Source of the DNA: CAYFZR01 sp046760505 [NCBI: Candidatus Hydrothermarchaeota archaeon]
GTDB lineage: Archaea > CAYFZR01
Direction: 5' to 3'
Length of the DNA: 64,000 nt
Assembly: GCA_046760505.1 (NCBI GenBank)
Contig: JBHIEG010000008.1
Span: 12,200 to 76,199, forward strand
Shown in pieces: positions 1-8,493 of this stretch. The notes beneath the pieces are model-generated. The model was not told where the DNA came from and did no database searches. It saw nothing but the letters and a program-made list of their open reading frames with translations. Position numbers and translations under genes: made by a program. Every line of letters starts with the position of its first letter. Positions within the stretch are counted from its first letter, which is position 1.

Positions 1-92
1 CCGCATTGTCGAATAAAGAAGCATTGAACGACCTTAAAGCCATTATCAAGAAGACAAAGGCAGATAAACTCATTGGATTCGGAGGTTATTAA
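1..92 (+). CDS. C-terminal end of a protein, probably HdrC (partial)
   Basis: An open frame runs from the left edge to a TAA at 90-92, directly before the hdrB ATG. The visible tail is about 29 residues and ends IIKKTKADKLIGFGGY. The tail carries no motif. The assignment to heterodisulfide reductase subunit C rests on position, because hdrC usually sits directly upstream of hdrB in methanogen-type clusters. The GGAGG inside this tail (81-85) serves as the ribosome binding site for hdrB, so the two genes are translationally coupled. Confidence 0.5.
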   Translation, partial: ALSNKEALNDLKAIIKKTKADKLIGFGGY

Positions 93-983
93 ATGACCTA
101 TGCACTCTTTTTAGGATGCATTGCGCCTTTAAGATATCCAGACATCGAAAAAGCAACTAGAATATCTCTAAAGAATTTGGGAATTGAAATCAAAGATATG
201 GAAGGCGCTACCTGCTGTCCGGCAGGAGCATCCTTTAACTGTATTGACGAGATTACATCCCTCGCTATATCGGCAAGAAATCTATCTATAGCAGAGGAAA
301 TGAAATGTGATGTAGTTACGATATGCAGCGGGTGCTTTTCTACTCTTAAAGAAGCAAACAAGAAACTTAGAGAGAATAATGAGAAAAGAAAATTGGTTAA
401 TGAGGTTCTTGGCGAAATTGGAAGAGCATACAAAGGCAAAACGGAAATAAAACATCTTGTAGAATTATTATATGATGATGTAGGCATCGAAAGGATTAGA
501 GATTCAATTAAAAGACCTTTAAACGGTATTAAAATTGCACCACACTACGGATGCCATATACTAAGACCCTCCATATTTCTGGATGTAGACAATCCTGAAA
601 AGCCCAGAAAGCTTGATGAATTAATCAATGCACTAGGTGCCAAAAGCTTATCATACCAACACAAATTGATGTGCTGCGGGGCAGGAGGAGGGCTCCGCGC
701 ATATGACCATAATTTTGCAACGAGAATAGTAACCAGAAAATTAAATGCCATCAAAGAAGCTGGAGCCCATGCTATCGTAGACGTTTGTCCTTTCTGCCAT
801 CTTCAATTTGATGTATCTCAAGCAGAACTCAATGAAAAGAAAGGATACGAGTTTAAAATCCCTGTCTTTCATTATACACAATTACTCGCATTAGCCCAAG
901 GAAATGATCCTAAAGAAATCATTAGCGTTTCAAAAATACCGAGAGAAAATATAATTAATAAAATTAAGGTAGAGGCGAAATGA
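93..983 (+). CDS. hdrB: CoB-CoM heterodisulfide reductase subunit B-like protein
   Basis: This 296-residue protein has the two cysteine-rich CCG domains of HdrB. The first holds FLGCIAPLRYP and ATCCPAGASF, plus CSGCFSTL. The second holds HYGCHILRPS, LMCCGAGGGLRA and VCPFCHLQFD. In the family these cysteines hold two non-cubane [4Fe-4S] clusters that reduce a disulfide (CoM-S-S-CoB in methanogens) in the cytoplasmic HdrABC-MvhADG complex. The ATG follows a GGAGGTTATTAA ribosome binding site. MvhD, G and A follow directly, which supports an electron-bifurcating complex. The HdrA flavoprotein is not in the window. In a non-methanogen the true disulfide substrate could differ. Confidence 0.9.
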   Translation: MTYALFLGCIAPLRYPDIEKATRISLKNLGIEIKDMEGATCCPAGASFNCIDEITSLAISARNLSIAEEMKCDVVTICSGCFSTLKEANKKLRENNEKRKLVNEVLGEIGRAYKGKTEIKHLVELLYDDVGIERIRDSIKRPLNGIKIAPHYGCHILRPSIFLDVDNPEKPRKLDELINALGAKSLSYQHKLMCCGAGGGLRAYDHNFATRIVTRKLNAIKEAGAHAIVDVCPFCHLQFDVSQAELNEKKGYEFKIPVFHYTQLLALAQGNDPKEIISVSKIPRENIINKIKVEAK

Positions 984-984
984 A

Positions 985-1404
985 ATGGATGATTTCGAAC
1001 CAAATATAATAGGTTTTTTGTGCAGATGGTGTTCTTATGCAGGAGCAGACCTCGCGGGAATAGACAGAATGCACTATCCTCCGAATGTAAGAGTTATCAG
1101 AGTTATGTGTTCAGGAAGAATAGATCCATTATTCGTTTTAGAGGCATTTAGACAGGGTATAGACGGCGTGTTAATAATGGGATGTCATCCGGATGAATGT
1201 CATCATGTCTCTGGAAATCTCAAGGCACTCAAAAGAGTTACACTCCTAAAAAAATTGATGGAACAACTTGGATTAAATCCAAAAAGGCTGAGGCTTGACT
1301 GGATCTCTGCTTATGAAGGGGGTAAGTTTGCAAAGGTTTCAACTGAAATGGTTCAAGAGATAAAGAAAATAGGTCCAAATCCTTTAAAGGAGGATTTAAG
1401 ATGA
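985..1404 (+). CDS. mvhD: F420-non-reducing hydrogenase iron-sulfur subunit D
   Basis: The 139-residue product matches the MvhD/FlpD family in full length. Near the N-terminus is FLCRWCSYAGADLAG, and further on are MCSGRID and MGCHPDECHH, giving the conserved cysteines that bind a [2Fe-2S] cluster. MvhD passes electrons from the hydrogenase MvhAG to HdrA. The gene lies one base after hdrB and overlaps mvhG by four bases (ATGA), so all are one transcript. Confidence 0.93.
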   Translation: MDDFEPNIIGFLCRWCSYAGADLAGIDRMHYPPNVRVIRVMCSGRIDPLFVLEAFRQGIDGVLIMGCHPDECHHVSGNLKALKRVTLLKKLMEQLGLNPKRLRLDWISAYEGGKFAKVSTEMVQEIKKIGPNPLKEDLR

Positions 1405-2387
1405 AAAATTCAGATAATAAACTCAAATTAGCAATAGGTCTTGGTGCTACCTGCTCTGGATGTGATATTGCACTCCTTGACATAAAGGAAAAAATCTTAG
1501 GCCTTCTCGAAATAGCCGACATAATTTTCTGGCCTACTGGAATGGATGGAAAACAAAGAGATCTCGAGAAAATGAGAGATGAGAGCATCGATATCGGAAT
1601 ATACCATGGTTCGGTAAGAAATTCTGAAAATGAGGAAATAGCCAAGTTAATCAGAGAAAAATCCAAAATTCTGATAGCTTTTGGATCATGTGCATGCTAC
1701 GGTGGAATTCCGGGTCTAGCTAATATATCAAACAAATCTGAAATATTTGAAATAGTTTACAAAAAAACAAAGTCTACTGTAAATCCTGAGTTTGTCACGC
1801 CTCAAAAAAACCTGAGTTTCAATGGAAGAATCCTTAGTTTGCCTGAGTTTTATGATACGGTAAGATCGCTTGATCAAACCGTCGAAGTTGATTACTATCT
1901 TCCTGGTTGTCCTCCTCCTGTTCAGTTAATAGAACTTGCTATTTCCGCTATAGCGAGCGGAGAATTACCTCCTAAAGGATCTGTAATAGCCTCAGATAAA
2001 TCCCTTTGTGAGGAATGTCCAAGGGAAATAGAAGACAAAAAAATCTCCTTTATACATAGAATTTATGAGATAGTTCCAGATCAAAAGAGATGTTTACTAG
2101 AACAGGGAATTATTTGCTTAGGTCCTGCCACAAGAGGAGGCTGCGAGGCAAAATGTATCAAGGTGAATATGCCTTGCGAGGGATGTCTGGGCCCTTTACC
2201 AAACTTAAAGGATCAAGGAAGCTCTATTTTGAGTGCAATAGCATCTATACTTGCCGTTGAAGATGAAAAACAGTTGGCTGAAGATGAGTTGAAAAAGTTA
2301 GTTGAAAAGATCTTTGATCCCCTGGGTACATTCTATAGATTTACGCTTCCTGTTGCCCCCATTAATAGAAGGGTTGAGGATGGTTGA
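1401..2387 (+). CDS. mvhG: [NiFe] hydrogenase small subunit, Mvh type
   Basis: The 328-residue small subunit carries the electron-relay FeS clusters. The N-terminal ATCSGCDIALLD is the CxxC of the proximal cluster. GSCACYGG and LPGCPPP follow in mid-protein. The C-terminal half has LCEECPRE, ICLGPATRGGCEAKC and MPCEGCLGP for further clusters. The ATG follows AAAGGAGGATTTAAG, a strong ribosome binding site. It pairs with the large subunit directly downstream and with MvhD upstream. There is no signal peptide, so the enzyme is cytoplasmic. A second small subunit, at 6394-7308, is a clear paralogue. Confidence 0.93.
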   Translation: MKNSDNKLKLAIGLGATCSGCDIALLDIKEKILGLLEIADIIFWPTGMDGKQRDLEKMRDESIDIGIYHGSVRNSENEEIAKLIREKSKILIAFGSCACYGGIPGLANISNKSEIFEIVYKKTKSTVNPEFVTPQKNLSFNGRILSLPEFYDTVRSLDQTVEVDYYLPGCPPPVQLIELAISAIASGELPPKGSVIASDKSLCEECPREIEDKKISFIHRIYEIVPDQKRCLLEQGIICLGPATRGGCEAKCIKVNMPCEGCLGPLPNLKDQGSSILSAIASILAVEDEKQLAEDELKKLVEKIFDPLGTFYRFTLPVAPINRRVEDG

Positions 2388-2388
2388 A

Positions 2389-3879
2389 ATGCCTAAGATA
2401 TTCGATGAGCCTGAGACAATTACTACAAGAAATATAACCATAAAGCCGATTACCCGCTTAGAAGGTCACGGAAAGATCGACATATTCCTAAACGATCAGG
2501 GAAACGTTAGGGACGCATACTTCCAAGTTGTTGAACTACGCGGTTTTGAAAGATTTTGCATAGGAAGACCTGTTGAAGAACTTCCCAGAATAACTCCAAG
2601 AATATGTGGTGTTTGTCCCGGTCCCCATCACATGGCTTCTACGAAAGCAACTGATGCTGTATTTGGAGCAGAAGTACCAGAGCCGGCAAAGAAGTTAAGG
2701 GAACTTTACTACATGGCTCATATTATTCACAGCCACATAGCGCATTTCTATGTACTTGCTGCTCCTGACTTCATACTGGGTCCTGCAGAAGATCCAAGCA
2801 AAAGAAATATTGTAGGAGTGATAGAAGCAGTAGGAAAAGATACCGTTAACGATGTTATTACGCATAGAGCATATGCACAAAAGATTCAAGAGATAATAGG
2901 TGGTAGAGCAACACATTCTGTTTGCGGCCTGCCAGGGGGAATGTCTAAGGCAATAAGTGAGGAGGAAAGAAAAGAAATCGAAACGATGGCAAGATCTTGC
3001 GTTAACTTCTCGAGAAGATCTATCCAGATTTTTGAAGATTTGGTTCTCGGTAATGATACCTATGTAGATATTATTAAGGGAGACATATACAAGAATCAAA
3101 CATATTACATGGGTCTTGTTGATGAAGAGAACAGGCTAAACCTGTATGATGGAAAGATAAGAGTTGTTGATCAGAAAGGAAATGAATTCACTAAATTTGA
3201 GGCAAAAGATTATTTGGAACATATCGCCGAGCATGTAGAGCCCTGGACCTATCTAAAGTTTCCATATCTAAAGGCTATCGGATGGAAAGGTCTAATCGAT
3301 GGTCAGGAGAGTGGAGTATATAGAGTAGGACCTCTTGCAAGACTTAATGTAGCAGATGAAATTCCAACACCGCTTGCTCAAGAGGAATACGAGAAAATGA
3401 TTGAGATTCTTGGAGGAAAACCTGTTCATGCGACTCTTGCATATCACTGGGCAAGATTGATTGAACTGTTGTATGCAAGTGAGCGGTTGCATGAACTCTC
3501 AGTGGATCCAGAAATAACGAGTAATGATATTAGGGGAAAATTAGGCGAACCGAGCGAAGGAGTAGGCGTAATCGAGGCACCAAGAGGGACACTTTTCCAT
3601 CACTATATCACAGATGAAAGTGGTATCGTAAAAGAAATAAATTTAATAGTTGCGACAGGAAATAATAACGCTGCGATATGCATTTCGGTTAAAAAAGCAG
3701 CAGAATCTCTTATAAGAGACTGGAAGGTTAGTAACGGACTTTTAAATATGATAGAAATGGCTTTTAGAGCCTACGATCCTTGTTTCGCCTGCGCAACTCA
3801 TGCATTAGGTCGCATACCTCTAGATGTTCGGATATATGATAACGAAAAGAGATTGTTCAAAAGACTTACCAACTTTTGA
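2389..3879 (+). CDS. mvhA: [NiFe] hydrogenase large subunit, Mvh type
   Basis: The product is about 496 residues and holds the NiFe active site. The N-terminal ligand motif is RICGVCPGPHH and the C-terminal one DPCFACATH. The roughly 25 residues after that histidine would be cut off by a maturation protease. The ATG at 2389 lies one base after the mvhG stop with GAGGATGG upstream; the ATG at 2380 is also possible. The longer open frame to 2302 overlaps mvhG and is unlikely. All four nickel ligands are cysteine, not selenocysteine. The gene ends convergently, one base before the roadblock gene. Confidence 0.95.
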   Translation: MPKIFDEPETITTRNITIKPITRLEGHGKIDIFLNDQGNVRDAYFQVVELRGFERFCIGRPVEELPRITPRICGVCPGPHHMASTKATDAVFGAEVPEPAKKLRELYYMAHIIHSHIAHFYVLAAPDFILGPAEDPSKRNIVGVIEAVGKDTVNDVITHRAYAQKIQEIIGGRATHSVCGLPGGMSKAISEEERKEIETMARSCVNFSRRSIQIFEDLVLGNDTYVDIIKGDIYKNQTYYMGLVDEENRLNLYDGKIRVVDQKGNEFTKFEAKDYLEHIAEHVEPWTYLKFPYLKAIGWKGLIDGQESGVYRVGPLARLNVADEIPTPLAQEEYEKMIEILGGKPVHATLAYHWARLIELLYASERLHELSVDPEITSNDIRGKLGEPSEGVGVIEAPRGTLFHHYITDESGIVKEINLIVATGNNNAAICISVKKAAESLIRDWKVSNGLLNMIEMAFRAYDPCFACATHALGRIPLDVRIYDNEKRLFKRLTNF

Positions 3880-4224
3880 TTATAACATGCTTTCTAGCTT
3901 TTCCTTGGCATCGTTCATCTCTAGACGTATCAAACCGATATTTACATCTCTGTCAGTGATTACCGCCAGTATGGCTTTTCCTACATCCAGCACGAGAATC
4001 TTACCGTTTTCGGCTTCTATCATTGCTTGAGTTAACTTACCTTGTCCGGTCCTTTCAGCGGACTTTTCCCCAGTACCAAAGATGGCTGCACTCATCGCTC
4101 CAATCATATCTCCATCCATCGATTTTGGGAGTGCATTAGCTATTAGTAAGCCATCCTTTCCAACGATGAGAGAGCCAACTATGCCGTCTACCTTGGTCAA
4201 ATCTGAGAGCACGACATCTATCAT
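3880..4224 (-). CDS. Roadblock/LC7 domain protein
   Basis: This 114-residue single-domain protein fits the roadblock/LC7 fold (dynein light chain, MglB-like). It starts with a helix, then VDGIVGSLIVGKDGLLIANALP, the typical beta-beta turn, and later GKILVLDVGKAILAVITD. Family members dimerise and act as scaffolds or regulators of small GTPases; in archaea their roles are mostly unknown. It is the last gene of the seven-gene hydrogenase operon. Its ATG has GAGGTGATGTT upstream, inside the end of the preceding gene. No Ras-like GTPase is nearby, so a regulatory role towards the hydrogenase is only inference. Confidence 0.85.
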   Translation of the reverse strand: MIDVVLSDLTKVDGIVGSLIVGKDGLLIANALPKSMDGDMIGAMSAAIFGTGEKSAERTGQGKLTQAMIEAENGKILVLDVGKAILAVITDRDVNIGLIRLEMNDAKEKLESML

Positions 4225-4228
4225 AACA

Positions 4229-4732
4229 TCACCTCATGGCTTCCTCCAGTATCTTATCGATGAACTGTTCATCTGGATCTTTTAGTCTATATTTTTTCAT
4301 AAGCGTCTTTCTATCAATTTCGAAGGCTCCAATCAACCTTTCAAAGAATTTTTTACATTCTGTTTTTAGGGAGCCGTTTCTCTGAATGAATGATAACGTT
4401 GTTTTGAAATTGGCTTCTTCAGGATCATATACTATAAATTCAAATTCTTCTTTTACATCTTCTACCAATTTTTCACCTGCAATATCTCCAACCAGTCCTC
4501 CGGCATCGGAATAAAATACTGATAGTGCTCTGCCTTCTTTGAATATTATCCAGACATCTCGATTGATACTTTTTTTAGGGAAAAATATCCGGAGATAACC
4601 ACTAAATTTATCTTTTCTCAGTTTCTTAAGTTTATTCACAAATTCGCAGGGATCGATAATTCTTTCTTCCTCTAATATATGGGATTTACTCATTACCCAT
4701 GATAAGTTTGAGAGATAGTCATTCTTCTTCAT
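4229..4732 (-). CDS. Uncharacterised protein in hydrogenase operon (possible PATAN/DUF2226-like domain)
   Basis: The 167-residue protein is not confidently recognised. The stretch FSGYLRIFFP, VWIIFKEGRALSVFY and a helical tail resembles the effector-type domains (DUF2226/DUF4388, PATAN-like) often found beside roadblock proteins in archaea and bacteria; that match is tentative. No catalytic motif, signal peptide or membrane segment is seen. It overlaps the ferredoxin gene by four bases upstream and is followed closely by the roadblock gene, so the two probably work as a pair. The ATG at 4732 has GAGGATGAG upstream. Confidence 0.55.
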   Translation of the reverse strand: MKKNDYLSNLSWVMSKSHILEEERIIDPCEFVNKLKKLRKDKFSGYLRIFFPKKSINRDVWIIFKEGRALSVFYSDAGGLVGDIAGEKLVEDVKEEFEFIVYDPEEANFKTTLSFIQRNGSLKTECKKFFERLIGAFEIDRKTLMKKYRLKDPDEQFIDKILEEAMR

Positions 4733-4977
4733 CTCATCCTCTCTATCATTTTAATTGCATTTGTATCCCAGTAATATACCTTTACCTCCACTGTTTCATT
4801 AAAGTCTATGGCTTCTGCGGGACATCTATCAATGCAATTCAAACAAATTATGCAGTCTTCCTTCCTCTTTATATCAGGAACATCATCCTCGTTTTTTTCA
4901 AACACTGTGGTTGGACAAATATCTACGCATATGTTGCATTTTTTACAAAGGTCTTTGTCTATGAAGATTTCAGGCAT
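4729..4977 (-). CDS. 2x[4Fe-4S] ferredoxin
   Basis: The 82-residue protein has two classical CxxCxxCxxxCP motifs, CKKCNICVDICP and CIICLNCIDRCP, which bind two [4Fe-4S] clusters. The roughly 25-residue C-terminal extension has no motif. It starts at an ATG after AGGAGGTAAATA and overlaps the end of the upstream hydrogenase large-subunit gene by eight bases. It is probably the electron acceptor or a fixed electron-transfer subunit of that hydrogenase. Confidence 0.92.
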   Translation of the reverse strand: MPEIFIDKDLCKKCNICVDICPTTVFEKNEDDVPDIKRKEDCIICLNCIDRCPAEAIDFNETVEVKVYYWDTNAIKMIERMR

Positions 4978-6397
4978 TATTTACCTCCTTTGAATATCTT
5001 TTAATGTAATGCAAATTCCCCTCGTGGTCAAATATTTCGATTTCACTACAAAATCTGCCTATTCTATGTGTAGCACATGAGAGACAAGGATCATGGGCTC
5101 TGACTGCAATTTCTATTAGATTTAACTTATTTTCATCCACTTTGCCGTCGCTGATTGCTTTTCTAGAAGCGTCTAAAATTGCCTGATTAATCGCCTTGTT
5201 GTTAATCTGCGTAGCCACTATTATATTCGCCCCCTTTATCCTACCCTTTTCATCTATCTCATAATGATGTATTAAAGTACCTCTAGGTGCCTCAACATGA
5301 CCTATTCCCACATTTTTGTACTCTCCTATATCTGCCCTGTATTCTCCATTCAAATCCTCAGATGATAGTTCTAGAGCCTTTTCAGATGCATACAACAACT
5401 CTATGAGCCTAGCATAATGATAAAGTAGAGTTGCGTGAGCCGGTCTCCCATAAGTCTCTCTAAAAATCTCAAGTTCTTCCTGTGCTCTTGGAGTTTCCAT
5501 TTTTTCAGTAAGATTTATCCTAGCAAGTGTATTGACTCTAAAAGTGCCATTTTCATAGCCCGCTTTCTTATAGTAGGGGAACTTCATATACGTCCATTTT
5601 TCAGCCCTCTCTGCGATGAATTCAATATAATCTTGAGTCTTGAATTTCTCAATCAAATTGCCTTCAGGATCCATTATACAAAGGTCTCCTTCATAATAAT
5701 TCATGCAGCCATTTTTTAGGGTTCCAAGGAAGTATGTTTCAAAGACTGCTAAATTTTCAATTAATTCATTGTACTTCTCAAATATACCTTTTCCTAATTC
5801 TAAAGTGAATTCTGCTAGATCTAAGGATTCTTTTGCGAGTTCTCTAACCTTTAATAAGGTTTTTTCATCTGGTAAATTTGCAACTCCGCCAGGAACAGCT
5901 ACGATTGGATGTATTTGCTGACCGCCGAGTAATTTGTTAATTGTCTGACCATTACTCCTTAATTTAAGGGCTTTTTTTGCCAATTCAGGTTGTTTTTTCG
6001 CAATACCTAAAACATTTCTCTCCTCGCTTGGAGAATCCGGACCCATTATAAAATCAGGTCCAGCCAGAATGAAAAAAGAAAGTGCATGACTGTGAATCAT
6101 ATGACCAAGGTACATCAATTCTCTAATTTTTTTTGCTGTTTCAGGGATTTCAACATCAAATAAATCATCCACAGCTTTTGCGCTTGCTAGATGATGGGCT
6201 GAAGGACAAACACCACATATTCTTGGAGTTATTCTCGGCATTTCCTCAACACGATAACCTTCCAAAAATTTTTCAAACCCTCTAAGTTCCATGACTTGGA
6301 ATCTGGCATCGTTTACTTCCCCTTTATCATCTAAGAAGAGAGAAACTTTGGCATGGCCTTCAATTCTTGTTACAGGCTCAATAACAATTTTTTTCAT
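4970..6397 (-). CDS. [NiFe] hydrogenase large subunit, second copy
   Basis: This 475-residue protein is a paralogue of MvhA, clearly alignable over its length (for example VTRIEGHAKV and FQVMELRGFEKF). Nickel ligands are in RICGVCPSAHH and DPCLSCATH, and a tail of about 30 residues after the final histidine should be removed on maturation. Unlike the first set it has no MvhD or Hdr genes beside it; a ferredoxin and a roadblock protein follow instead. That suggests ferredoxin-linked rather than Hdr-linked use. The ATG overlaps the small-subunit stop (ATGA). Confidence 0.93.
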   Translation of the reverse strand: MKKIVIEPVTRIEGHAKVSLFLDDKGEVNDARFQVMELRGFEKFLEGYRVEEMPRITPRICGVCPSAHHLASAKAVDDLFDVEIPETAKKIRELMYLGHMIHSHALSFFILAGPDFIMGPDSPSEERNVLGIAKKQPELAKKALKLRSNGQTINKLLGGQQIHPIVAVPGGVANLPDEKTLLKVRELAKESLDLAEFTLELGKGIFEKYNELIENLAVFETYFLGTLKNGCMNYYEGDLCIMDPEGNLIEKFKTQDYIEFIAERAEKWTYMKFPYYKKAGYENGTFRVNTLARINLTEKMETPRAQEELEIFRETYGRPAHATLLYHYARLIELLYASEKALELSSEDLNGEYRADIGEYKNVGIGHVEAPRGTLIHHYEIDEKGRIKGANIIVATQINNKAINQAILDASRKAISDGKVDENKLNLIEIAVRAHDPCLSCATHRIGRFCSEIEIFDHEGNLHYIKRYSKEVNNA

Positions 6398-7308
6398 AAC
6401 TCCTTCACCATCATTATTCTTGGCTTGGCAAGCATTATTTTTGAAGCAGCTGTAAATGTGTAAGGCATCTTTGAAGCCTCTTTCATGTGGTTAATCACTT
6501 CTTCTAGTTCTATATTTGTTATGGCACTAACTAGTTCAGCTAGAGAATAACCAACATCCTTGAATGGATTTTTCAATATTTTCTCTGATGGTCCATTACA
6601 TCCATTGCAAGGGATACCGTTGCTCGGACATTTTGCATTGCATCCGCCCATTGTAACGGATCCCATGCAGATCAATCCATGGCTTATCAAGCATTTCTCA
6701 TCGGTTATTTTCCCCTCATAACTTCTTCTCAATCTATCTAACTCAACCCTTTCCATGATTCGATTACACTCAGAACAAACGGTTTTTCTTTTTTCTCCTT
6801 TTTTATTCTCTATTACATTAGATATTGCAGTTACTATGTTCTCAGGTGTGGGGGGGCAACCAACTATGTAGAAATCCACATCCACTACTTCATCTAACGT
6901 CTTAACACTTCTTGTTAGTTCTGGCAAACCTTCTTCTTCACTCGGACACACTCCAGTATATTCAGCAGTTACAACGTCCCTATAAACTTTCTTTTTCAAT
7001 TCATCAGGAGGATAAAGTCCTCCAAGCGAGAATAAACCTCCATGACAGGCACATGTACCAAATGCAATTAGTGTATCTGCCTTCTCTCTCATTATCTTGG
7101 CTTTTTCTTCGTTTTCTGAATTTCTTATGCACCCACTCACTATGGCAACGTCACACTTAGGAAGTTCTTTTATGTCCATAAGTACTGGAGAATAAACGAC
7201 TTCTACCTGTTCTAGGAGAGATAATAGATTTTCATCTAAGTCTAGGATTCCGATCTCGCATCCCCCGCAGATTGCTAACCATTCTGTTGCCAATGTCAAT
7301 TTTGACAT
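6394..7308 (-). CDS. [NiFe] hydrogenase small subunit, second copy
   Basis: The 304-residue small subunit resembles MvhG. It has ICGGCEIGILDLD at the N-terminus, GTCACHGG and VGCPPTPEN in the middle, then VCSECNRIME, ICMGSVTMGGCNAKC and IPCNGCNGP, ligands for three FeS clusters. The ATG follows GAGGAGGATTAA. No signal peptide or membrane anchor is present, so the enzyme is soluble and cytoplasmic. The two V4R-like genes upstream and the ferredoxin downstream make this operon different from the Mvh/Hdr operon at the start of the window. Confidence 0.93.
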   Translation of the reverse strand: MSKLTLATEWLAICGGCEIGILDLDENLLSLLEQVEVVYSPVLMDIKELPKCDVAIVSGCIRNSENEEKAKIMREKADTLIAFGTCACHGGLFSLGGLYPPDELKKKVYRDVVTAEYTGVCPSEEEGLPELTRSVKTLDEVVDVDFYIVGCPPTPENIVTAISNVIENKKGEKRKTVCSECNRIMERVELDRLRRSYEGKITDEKCLISHGLICMGSVTMGGCNAKCPSNGIPCNGCNGPSEKILKNPFKDVGYSLAELVSAITNIELEEVINHMKEASKMPYTFTAASKIMLAKPRIMMVKEL

Positions 7309-7782
7309 TTAATCCTCCTCAAAGATCAATTTTTTTAGACAGGCGTTTATTCCCGCCTTCTCAATCTCTAAATCAACTCTTTTCCCTAGAACTACACCAA
7401 GTGCTCCAACAATGTACCCATGAGTCAAATAACAAAGTATCCCTTCTTGTTCAATTCCTTCTCTCATTAGAGTATTCCTGATGGGACAATGTCTGAATAC
7501 TAGCTCACAACACAATCTCCCATCTTCGTCGATAAACATATATTCATCTCTTTCACTTCTTTTAAAAAGTTCAATTTCCCATGCACCTTCAAATAGCCTG
7601 CTAATCTCATCAATTGCTTCATTCAGATCTTCTGTTCTTCTAGCCTTAGATGCAAGCTCAATTCCAAGGGATTTTCCCGAATTATAGCTCATTGACTTTG
7701 CCCCAAAGCCGAGAGTATCCTCCAATGACGTAGCAAAACTACCCAAAATCGTCATTAGGAAATGGGTATCTTTTTCTATCAT
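7309..7782 (-). CDS. V4R-like (hydrocarbon-binding fold) protein, copy 1
   Basis: The 157-residue protein has a helical N-terminal half, then a region resembling the V4R (4-vinyl reductase) domain: RHCPIRNTLMREG, ILCYLTHGYIVGALG and GKRVDLEIE. V4R domains bind small hydrophobic ligands and are often sensors or assembly factors. The copy at 7825-8268 shares the GKxxxY, CPxxNxL, CxLxxG and GxL pattern. It lies directly upstream of the hydrogenase small subunit, so a sensor or maturation role is possible. The family match is from motif pattern only. Confidence 0.6.
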   Translation of the reverse strand: MIEKDTHFLMTILGSFATSLEDTLGFGAKSMSYNSGKSLGIELASKARRTEDLNEAIDEISRLFEGAWEIELFKRSERDEYMFIDEDGRLCCELVFRHCPIRNTLMREGIEQEGILCYLTHGYIVGALGVVLGKRVDLEIEKAGINACLKKLIFEED

Positions 7783-7824
7783 TTTGCTTTACCCCATTTT
7801 ATTTTACCCTTTTTATCCTGCTCT

Positions 7825-8268
7825 TTACTCTACTTTCTTCACACATTTTTCATTAGTCTCAACTATCTTCACATCTCTCTTTTCATTGGTAAGATGGCTC
7901 AATGTTCCCGCAATGATACCATTTACCAAAAAACAAGGTGCTCCTCCTTTTTCAACACCTCTTTCTTTAAGAGCATTACCAAGCGGGCAGGAATTAATTT
8001 TTAGAGTTATGCTTCCTTCATCTGACTCTATTTGATAGTCTTTTAACCCTATTATATCTAACAACTCTTTTATTTGTTCCAAAATATTTTCTTTAGTTAT
8101 CAGTCTTGAATATCTCTCCCCATATCTTTTACTTGATTGATAACAAATTCCCTTGCCACCAGCCCCTATAAGATCCTCTACCGTCTCATCCACTGCTGTT
8201 ATAAGTATTTTAAGTGCCTCATGCATTCTTGCATAATCATCCTCATCAGGAGTTACGTGGAGAATCAC
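7825..8268 (-). CDS. V4R-like (hydrocarbon-binding fold) protein, copy 2
   Basis: This protein of about 147 residues is the paralogue of the next gene. Shared features are GKGICYQSSKRYG, SCPLGNALKERGVEKGG, CFLVNGIIAG and KRDVKIVE. A longer open frame reaches 8367, but the GTG at 8268 has AAAGGGAT upstream and lies about 30 bases after a TATA box at 8299-8312, so it is the likely start and the first gene of the seven-gene operon. Two such proteins in tandem suggest a heteromer or duplicated sensor. The function is unknown. Confidence 0.6.
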   Translation of the reverse strand: MILHVTPDEDDYARMHEALKILITAVDETVEDLIGAGGKGICYQSSKRYGERYSRLITKENILEQIKELLDIIGLKDYQIESDEGSITLKINSCPLGNALKERGVEKGGAPCFLVNGIIAGTLSHLTNEKRDVKIVETNEKCVKKVE

Positions 8269-8298
8269 CGTTATCCCTTTATAATTTAATATAATGAG

Positions 8299-8312
8299 TT
8301 TTATATACTTTA
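8299..8312 (-). promoter_or_regulatory. TATA box of the second hydrogenase operon
   Basis: Read on the minus strand the site is AAAGTATATAAAA. It lies about 20-25 bases before the expected transcript start and about 30 before the GTG at 8268, the spacing usual for archaeal promoters. Confidence 0.6.
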
Positions 8313-8493
8313 TCTCAACGATTATGGTTAAAATCCTCAAAAATATAGCGCTTATTTTCAATATCAAGAAATAAAATTACAAAGTAGTAATTATTTCCAT
8401 TGAAGTATGTGAAATAACATTTAAGAATCAGTAAAAATAAAAACAAAAGATTCAAATTCCATAAAAGTATAGTAAGATGTGCTGGTGAAGGAA

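Noticed and set aside
1238-1666. Minus-strand frame of 142 codons over mvhD/mvhG
   Set aside because: Antisense shadow; the plus-strand genes have full family motifs.
2302-2388. Longer mvhA start
   Set aside because: Residues before 2380-2389 do not match the family and the region is the mvhG end; GAGG precedes the later ATGs.
2389-6397. Selenocysteine in the hydrogenase large subunits
   Set aside because: Both nickel-ligand motifs are encoded by ordinary Cys codons; no in-frame TGA was needed.
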